The notes under the pieces: model-generated
What the model was told of the DNA's origin: nothing
The model's input: the letters and a program-made list of their open reading frames with translations, nothing else
The model's database searches: none
Part shown: positions 7,566 through 11,659 of the stretch, piece by piece
Layout of the letters: every line of letters starts with the position of its first letter
How positions within the stretch are numbered: position 1 is the stretch's first letter
Made by a program: the position numbers and the translations under genes
NCBI GenBank assembly: GCA_003152145.1
Contig: PLZL01000229.1
Location: 6,698-18,356 of the forward strand
DNA: 11,659 nucleotides
Direction: 5' to 3'
Source of the DNA: Limisphaerales bacterium
GTDB taxonomy: Bacteria > Verrucomicrobiota > Verrucomicrobiae > Limisphaerales > UBA11358

Positions 7566-8096
7566 TCAACCTTTTTTTAACCCGGCAATCGCGTCCTTCA
7601 TCTCGTTGAAATGGATGTCGGGATTGCCCGCGTCGGTCACGTGGACAACTTTCCCGTCCAGCCCGATGAGAAAGCTGACTCGCTTGGCCATGCTTACCAC
7701 GGGCATCTTCGCATCGTAGGCGGCGATGATTTTGCCGTCCGGGTCGGCCACCAGCGTGAAGTTCAATTTGTATGCGTCGGCAAACTTCTTGTGGCTGTCC
7801 ACCGAATCGTGGCTGACGCCGATGACCTCCACGTTGTTCGTCTGCAACTCGCCCATGCGGTCGCGGAACCCGCAGGCTTCTTTCGTGCAGCCGCCGGTGA
7901 AATCCTTCGGGTAAAAATACAGCAGCACGATTTTTTTGCCGATCAGGTCGGCGAGCTTGACGGTTTTGCCGTCCTGATCCTGGCCTTCAAATGACGGCGC
8001 GGCGTCGCCGGCTTTCGGCATAGCCGCGAAAGTTGTCGCGGCGGAAAAGAGGATTGAAACTGCGATTAACAATGTTGCGAACCAATTTGTTTTCAT
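7566..8096 (-). CDS. Exported Bcp/PrxQ-type peroxiredoxin
   Basis: A 176-residue thiol peroxidase of the AhpC/TSA-Bcp class, reducing hydrogen peroxide and organic peroxides. ATG at 8096 is preferred over a GTG at 8129 because AAAGGA (8105-8110) sits eight bases ahead and the protein then opens with a clean signal peptide, MKTNWFATLLIAVSILFSAA. The mature part begins near residue 26. The active-site segment is FYPKDFTGGCTKEACGF, with peroxidatic C70 and resolving C75 (the C-X4-C spacing of atypical two-Cys Bcp). A glycine replaces the usual proline before the peroxidatic Cys-Gly-Cys region (TGGCT for TPGCT). R139 is the likely conserved arginine. Most Bcp proteins are cytoplasmic, so this one probably protects the periplasm. 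Its electron donor is not encoded nearby. Confidence 0.88.
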   Translation of the reverse strand: MKTNWFATLLIAVSILFSAATTFAAMPKAGDAAPSFEGQDQDGKTVKLADLIGKKIVLLYFYPKDFTGGCTKEACGFRDRMGELQTNNVEVIGVSHDSVDSHKKFADAYKLNFTLVADPDGKIIAAYDAKMPVVSMAKRVSFLIGLDGKVVHVTDAGNPDIHFNEMKDAIAGLKKG

Positions 8097-8104
8097 GGCA
8101 AATG

Positions 8105-8110
8105 TCCTTT
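8105..8110 (-). promoter_or_regulatory. Ribosome binding site of the peroxiredoxin gene
   Basis: The minus strand reads AAAGGA here, eight bases before ATG 8096. It decides the start in favour of the signal-peptide form, and has the same sequence and spacing as the site ahead of mscL at 10656-10661. Confidence 0.65.
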
Positions 8111-8144
8111 CGTTCTGGATTGGACGCACCGGCGGCCAAAATGT

Positions 8145-8882
8145 TCACGCCTTTTTGCGCGGCCAGCGGCGCAAGCCGTTTTGCAGCCACAGCCACCAGA
8201 CCATCCAAAATGCTTCGGTGACGATGCCGCGCGAAAGTTTGGACTTGCCTTCGACACGCTCGGTGAACGTGATCGGCACTTCGACGACTTTCATTCCCTG
8301 CCGCCACAGCCGGTGCGTCATTTCGATTTGAAAACTGTATCCGTTCGAGTGGACTTCGTCGAGTTTGACGGCTTCGAGCGCGCGGCGGCGGAAACATTTG
8401 TAGCCGCCGGTCGGGTCGGTGAACGGCATTCCGGTAATCACCTTGACGTAAATGCCCGCGCAACGGCTCAACATCAATCGTTTGAGCGGCCAGTTGACGA
8501 CGCGTATGCCGCCGGAATAACGCGAGCCGAGCACGAGGTCGGCATTTTCACTTTTCGAGGCGTCCAAAAACAGCGGCACGTCGTCCGGGTTGTGCGAAAA
8601 ATCGCCGTCCATCTCAAAGATGAATTCGTATTTATATTCCAAAGCCCATTTGAATCCGGCGATGTAGGCGCGGCCCAGCCCGTTTTTTTTCTGCTCGTGC
8701 AGGACATGAATCTGCGGGTGTTTCGCGGCGAGTTCGTCCGCGATTTCCGCCGTGCCGTCCGATGAATTGCCGTCCACCACCAGCAGATCCACGGCGACCG
8801 GCAGCGACAAAAGTTTTTGCGCCATGCGCGGGAGGTTTTCCCGTTCATTGACGGTCGGCACGATGATGAGTGTCGGATTCAA
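8145..8882 (-). CDS. Polyprenol-phosphate mannose/glucose synthase-like glycosyltransferase (GT2, Dpm1 type)
   Basis: A 245-residue GT-A fold glycosyltransferase resembling dolichol-phosphate mannosyltransferase, which moves a sugar from a nucleotide sugar to a lipid phosphate for later use by membrane GT-C enzymes. Seen are LIIVPTVNEREN at 5-16, VVDGNSSDGT at 35-44, the metal-binding FEMDGDFSHNPDD at 89-101, LGSRYSGG at 118-125, TDPTGGYKCFRR at 155-166 and a basic end. A C-terminal hydrophobic patch, about 225-234, could touch the membrane, but there are no full membrane helices. The frame has no N-terminal ATG. TTG at 8882 puts the first beta strand where the family expects it. TTG at 8924 and GTG at 8984 are alternatives, and the latter would overlap the upstream gene by 56 bases. 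The DUF2723 protein at the left edge is a conceivable user of such lipid-linked sugars, but this is only inference. Confidence 0.85.
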   Translation of the reverse strand: MNPTLIIVPTVNERENLPRMAQKLLSLPVAVDLLVVDGNSSDGTAEIADELAAKHPQIHVLHEQKKNGLGRAYIAGFKWALEYKYEFIFEMDGDFSHNPDDVPLFLDASKSENADLVLGSRYSGGIRVVNWPLKRLMLSRCAGIYVKVITGMPFTDPTGGYKCFRRRALEAVKLDEVHSNGYSFQIEMTHRLWRQGMKVVEVPITFTERVEGKSKLSRGIVTEAFWMVWWLWLQNGLRRWPRKKA

Positions 8883-8928
8883 GGGCGACGGCGCAAAACT
8901 TATCGGGAAACGCGGCGAAAACAAGCGG

Positions 8929-9633
8929 TCAATTTTTCCGCGGCAACAGCGGCTTGAGCGGACATTCGTCGCAACGCGGCGCACGCGTCCGGCAATAATG
9001 CTTCCCGACCATCACCAGTTGCGCGTGATAATCCTGCCAGTAATCCAGCCGCGCCGCCCCGGTCTTTTGATTCAACGCCGATTCGCAAAGCTCCTTCAAT
9101 TCATCGTATTCGCCCGGCTTTGATTTTTTGCCTTCCGCTTTCCGACTCCACCCATGCCTCGAAAAAATCCGCTTCGTGTAGGCGTCAATCACGAAACTGC
9201 GATGGCCGCCGGCGTAAAGCAACATGCTGTCCGCCGTCTCCGGACCGATGCCATTGACGGCCAGCAACCGTTCGCGGACGACTGAAGTTTCGCCTGCGAA
9301 AAACCTTCCCAAATCGCTGCCGAAATTTCCAACCAGCACGCGCAAAAACGACCGCAGGCGCCGTGCCTTCACGTTGAAATAACCGGCAGGACGAATCAGT
9401 CCCGCCAGCTTCGCCTCCGGCAACGCAAACAACTTCTCCGGTTCCAGCACGCGCGCCGCTTTGAGATTGGCGATGGCGCGCTCGACATTGGTCCAAGCCG
9501 TGTTCTGCGTCAGAATTGCGCCGACGCAGATTTCAAACGGTGTTTCCCCCGGCCACCAATGCTGGTGGCCGGCCCGCGCGCGCATGAGTGTGTAGGCGCG
9601 GCGCAAATCCCTTTCGGTTTTTTGGGAAACCAT
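8929..9633 (-). CDS. Endonuclease III-like DNA glycosylase, MagIII (COG2231) type
   Basis: A 234-residue helix-hairpin-helix GPD base-excision protein. N-terminal WWPGETPFEICVGAILTQNT (26-45) and RPAGYFNVKARRL (81-93) match, from memory, the Helicobacter MagIII 3-methyladenine glycosylase better than classic Nth. The hairpin is VNGIGPETADSMLLY (126-140), where the lyase lysine of Nth is replaced by E132. The catalytic aspartate is kept as D150 in VIDAYTKR. It should therefore be a monofunctional glycosylase removing alkylated purines rather than a glycosylase/lyase. The C-terminus keeps C214, C221 and C224 in iron-sulfur spacing, but the expected fourth position is Leu230. ATG at 9633 has no clear ribosome site. 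It is the first gene of the leftward group and is transcribed divergently from the TPR gene. Confidence 0.85.
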   Translation of the reverse strand: MVSQKTERDLRRAYTLMRARAGHQHWWPGETPFEICVGAILTQNTAWTNVERAIANLKAARVLEPEKLFALPEAKLAGLIRPAGYFNVKARRLRSFLRVLVGNFGSDLGRFFAGETSVVRERLLAVNGIGPETADSMLLYAGGHRSFVIDAYTKRIFSRHGWSRKAEGKKSKPGEYDELKELCESALNQKTGAARLDYWQDYHAQLVMVGKHYCRTRAPRCDECPLKPLLPRKN

Positions 9634-9678
9634 TTACGACGTTTAGCGCAAAAGCGGGTGGAATTGAAAATAAAAATT

Positions 9679-9790
9679 CAGAGACCTCTGCAAAACGGCG
9701 TAGCCGCTTTTGGCGGAAAGCCGCACTTTTCGATTTTCTGAAATTGGCGGCGCTCTGCCGAGACGCCGCTACGCAAAACTGGCGGTTTTT
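9679..9790. repeat. Palindromic intergenic element in the divergent promoter region
   Basis: CAGAG-AC-CTCTG (9679-9690) opens the element. GCGTAGC (9698-9704) pairs with GCTACGC (9768-9774) to enclose it. Inside is a tight hairpin, GCGGCGCTC (9747-9755) with GAG-A-CGCCGC (9760-9769), around TGCC. GCAAAAC occurs directly repeated at 9690-9696 and 9773-9779. The layout suggests a mobile or dispersed palindromic unit placed between the divergent genes. No coding sequence is seen in it. Confidence 0.4.
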
Positions 9791-9815
9791 AATTTTAATT
9801 TTTAATTTTTAATTT
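9785..9815 (+). promoter_or_regulatory. A/T tandem tract just ahead of the TPR gene
   Basis: Near-perfect copies of TTTTTAATT follow one another up to 13 bases before ATG 9828. The tract could serve as an UP-like or easily melting promoter element, or simply as slippage-prone repeat DNA. No Shine-Dalgarno site is seen between it and the ATG. Promoter hexamers cannot be assigned in such low-complexity sequence. Confidence 0.35.
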
Positions 9816-9827
9816 ACTCTCTGCGCC

Positions 9828-10601
9828 ATGTTCGCCTCGTTGATTTCAAATTTGCTGAACATTGATTATCTGATTCAAAACTTCTGGCTGCTGCTGGTGT
9901 TTGCGTTTCAGGTCTGGATGTTCATTCACGCCGTCCGCAACGGCCAATGGCTGTGGGCAGTTTTCATTTTTATCGGCTGGGGAATCACGGCGCTTCTTTA
10001 CTTCTTCTTCGTCTATCGCGCCGCCGCCCCATCGGTCACGCGCGGATTTGAGCTGCCCGGCGCGCACGACCGCAAGCGCATCAAGCAGCTTCAGGCTCAA
10101 ATCCATCATCTCGACAAGGCGCACCACCATTCGCAACTCGGCGACATTTATTTTCAGCAGGGCAAATTGGAGAAGGCCGAGGCCTCTTACCGAGCCGCGA
10201 TGGAACGCGACCCGCAGGACATTGACACCCGCGCTCATTTCGGCCAGTGCCTGCTGCGTGAAAAACGCGCCGCCGAGGCACGCCCGTTGCTCGAAGGCGT
10301 CATCGCGGAAAATCCCAATCACGAATACGGCTACACGATGATGGCACTGGCCGAAACGCTGACCGCACTCGGCGAAACCGAAGCCGCGATGAAAATCTGG
10401 CTGCAGGTCACCGAAAGCCATTCCTACCCGCGCGCCAAGGTGCAACTGGCCGAACTTTACCTCGCTAGAAACCAGCCGGAGCTGGCGCGGGCGGAAGTGA
10501 AGGATGTCGTCAGCGACGACCAGCACGCGCCGACGTTCCAACGCAAACGCGACCGCGTCTGGGTCCGCCGCGCCAAAAGTTTGATGGGGAAATTGAAATG
10601 A
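9828..10601 (+). CDS. Membrane-anchored tetratricopeptide-repeat protein
   Basis: A 257-residue protein with two N-terminal membrane helices (about 17-34 and 41-63) and a soluble C-terminal part. The helix pair with [19 protein letters not shown] and [10 protein letters not shown] recalls the PLDc_N membrane module, though I am not certain. After a linker (70-97) come about four TPR units: 98-129 ([20 protein letters not shown]), 132-163, 166-196 and 200-229, ending in a basic tail. TPRs make protein contacts, so this is probably an inner-membrane scaffold or assembly factor; the partner is unknown. ATG 9828 follows a very A/T-rich tract without a ribosome site. Its TGA overlaps the ATG at 10598 as ATGA, so downstream translation may be coupled. 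Confidence 0.78.
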   Translation: MFASLISNLLNIDYLIQNFWLLLVFAFQVWMFIHAVRNGQWLWAVFIFIGWGITALLYFFFVYRAAAPSVTRGFELPGAHDRKRIKQLQAQIHHLDKAHHHSQLGDIYFQQGKLEKAEASYRAAMERDPQDIDTRAHFGQCLLREKRAAEARPLLEGVIAENPNHEYGYTMMALAETLTALGETEAAMKIWLQVTESHSYPRAKVQLAELYLARNQPELARAEVKDVVSDDQHAPTFQRKRDRVWVRRAKSLMGKLK

Positions 10602-10669
10602 ATCGCCCTCTCACAACAACAGAAAAGGAACTCGTTCGCTGGATGCTAGATCGTGAAAGGAAACCAACC
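10598..10669 (+). pseudogene. Probable 5' remnant of a small hypothetical gene, in frame with mscL
   Basis: An ATG at 10598, overlapping the TPR stop as ATGA, opens a 24-codon stretch ([18 protein letters not shown] then RERKPT) that runs without a stop into mscL. From memory, the opening resembles the N-terminus of a family of about 110-residue hypothetical proteins that begin with a [17 protein letters not shown] segment. Only about 17 residues of that pattern remain here. I read it as a truncated gene left by a deletion. A short coupling leader, or an alternative N-terminal extension of MscL, is also possible. Confidence 0.4.
10656..10661 (+). promoter_or_regulatory. Ribosome binding site of mscL
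   Basis: AAAGGA lies eight bases before ATG 10670. It decides the mscL start in favour of [10 protein letters not shown] rather than the in-frame ATG at 10598, which has no such site. Confidence 0.7.
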
Positions 10670-11071
10670 ATGAAAATTATTCAGGAATTCAAGGCGTTCG
10701 CCATGCGCGGCAACGTGGTGGATCTCGCCATCGGTGTCATCATCGGCGCGGCGTTCGGAAAAATCATCTCCTCAATGGTGAACGACATCATCATGCCGCC
10801 GATCGGATTGTTGTTGGGCAAGGTGGATTTCAAGAATCTGGCGATTACGTTGAAGGAAGCCACGACGCCCGACGGCAAGGACGCGGTCGTGATGCACTAC
10901 GGAGTTTTCCTGAACACCATCATTGAATTCGGCATCGTCGCTTTTTGCGTGTTTCTGCTCGTGAAAGGCATGAACGCGCTCATCAAAAAGGAAGCCGCCG
11001 CACCCACGGTGCCCCCTCCGACAGAGCAGCTCCTCACCGAAATCCGCGACTTGCTCAAGAACCGGCCTTGA
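10670..11071 (+). CDS. mscL: Large-conductance mechanosensitive channel MscL
   Basis: A 133-residue inner-membrane channel that forms a pentamer and opens under membrane tension to release solutes on osmotic downshock. The amphipathic N-terminus [15 protein letters not shown] leads into the first pore helix (about 14-45, [20 protein letters not shown], then NDIIMPP). A periplasmic loop (50-76) follows, a second membrane helix (about 77-100), and a C-terminal helix, [11 protein letters not shown] (119-129), that bundles in the cytoplasm. Length and motifs are fully typical. The start is fixed by AAAGGA and by homology. An in-frame ATG 72 bases upstream would add 24 residues foreign to the family. 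It is probably transcribed with the TPR gene. Its last 17 bases overlap the end of rnc on the other strand. Confidence 0.95.
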   Translation: MKIIQEFKAFAMRGNVVDLAIGVIIGAAFGKIISSMVNDIIMPPIGLLLGKVDFKNLAITLKEATTPDGKDAVVMHYGVFLNTIIEFGIVAFCVFLLVKGMNALIKKEAAAPTVPPPTEQLLTEIRDLLKNRP

Positions 11072-11659
11072 TTTCCGGTTCCCCGCGCAATTTTTTCAAA
11101 GCCGCCAGGGCCGCGTCGCTCTCGGCGGCTTTTTTGCTTTTGCCGGAGCCGTGCGCGAGTTCGACGCCGCCGTGCTGCACAATGCACTCAAACAAGCGGT
11201 CGTGGTCCGGCCCGGTGGCGGAAATGGTTTGATATTTCGGCGCGTGCGGCGAGCGTGCCTGCAAAAATTCCTGCAACTCGCCCTTTGGATTTTCAATGGT
11301 TGGCGTCCCCGCCACCGAGGTCGGTGCCAGCGCCGCGCTGAACTCGCGCAAAACACAGTCGCGCGCCGTTTCAAAACCGCCGTCCAGAAAAATCGCGCCG
11401 AGCAGCGCCTCAAACGCATCCGCCAGCGCAGACGGACGTTCACGCCCGCCATGTGTTTCTTCGCCGCGGCTCAAAATCAGATGCGCGCCGATGTCGAGCG
11501 AACACGCTCGCTCGGCCAGCGCGCGGCGGTTGACGAGTTTGGCGCGCGCCTTCGTCAGCGGCCCTTCGTCGGAGCCGGGAAATTTTTCGTAAAGCTCGCG
11601 CGTCAGGATGAGTTGCAGCACCGCATCGCCGAGAAATTCCAGCCGCTGATTGTGCGCGG
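11055..11659 (-). CDS. rnc: Ribonuclease III, N-terminus beyond the window
   Basis: The last 200 residues of RNase III, the double-strand-specific endoribonuclease of rRNA processing and antisense or structured-RNA turnover. The visible part begins with the family signature [13 protein letters not shown] at the very edge, including the metal-binding glutamate and aspartate. The second acidic pair is in [12 protein letters not shown] about 75 residues later (D80 and E83, counting from the first visible alanine). A double-stranded-RNA-binding domain covers the last third, from KGELQEFLQ to ESDAALAAL with the basic GSGKSKKAA patch. Roughly 30-40 N-terminal residues are missing. The gene ends inside the 3' end of mscL on the opposite strand. 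Confidence 0.94.
   Translation of the reverse strand, partial: AHNQRLEFLGDAVLQLILTRELYEKFPGSDEGPLTKARAKLVNRRALAERACSLDIGAHLILSRGEETHGGRERPSALADAFEALLGAIFLDGGFETARDCVLREFSAALAPTSVAGTPTIENPKGELQEFLQARSPHAPKYQTISATGPDHDRLFECIVQHGGVELAHGSGKSKKAAESDAALAALKKLRGEPEIKAGS

Noticed and set aside
8885..8984. GTG start of the glycosyltransferase at 8984
   Set aside because: It would add 34 residues unlike the family and overlap the glycosylase gene by 56 bases. TTG 8882 fits the expected N-terminus better, though this is not certain.
9846..10541. Minus-strand 231-codon frame over the TPR gene
   Set aside because: The plus strand encodes clear membrane helices and TPR units; the reverse frame shows nothing recognisable.

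Overview
The window looks like chromosomal DNA of a Verrucomicrobiota bacterium, probably of the Pedosphaera/Limisphaera type. This is inferred from style, not from a database match. The signs are a DUF2723-type membrane protein, a PEP-CTERM protein joined to a long cadherin-like/Calx-beta exoprotein, frequent GTG/TTG starts with weak Shine-Dalgarno sites, and fairly high GC in housekeeping genes. No tRNA, rRNA, CRISPR array, transposase or integrase is visible.

Layout from left to right. Minus strand, 1-1593: the 5' part of a DUF2723 membrane protein (cut by the window edge) overlaps the end of an RlmD/RumA-type 23S rRNA uracil methyltransferase. After a short gap with a strong hairpin (1693-1740) comes a 3.2-kb minus-strand gene (1760-5002). 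Its protein is a complete PEP-CTERM protein joined in frame to a second, signal-peptide-led exoprotein of Calx-beta, cadherin-like and Fn3-like domains. Its leader (about 5003-5278) holds several perfect hairpins.

Minus strand, 5279-9633: five closely spaced genes run the same way and may be one transcription unit. In transcription order they are a MagIII/Nth-like DNA glycosylase, a dolichol-phosphate-mannose-synthase-like glycosyltransferase, an exported Bcp-type peroxiredoxin, a small retropepsin-like aspartic protease and a CLC chloride transporter with two CBS domains. No single pathway links them; DNA repair, peroxide defence and ion homeostasis suggest at most a loose stress theme.

Plus strand, 9828-11071: an AT-rich divergent region with a palindromic element precedes a membrane-anchored TPR protein. 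That gene overlaps by ATGA a short reading frame that runs in frame into mscL (mechanosensitive channel). The right edge carries the 3' part of rnc (RNase III) on the minus strand, overlapping the 3' end of mscL by 17 bases.

The points most worth a second look are the internal PEP-CTERM/signal-peptide junction with a base-composition step at the same place, the structured leader of that gene, the apparent gene remnant ahead of mscL, and the altered key residues in the CLC protein and the DNA glycosylase.
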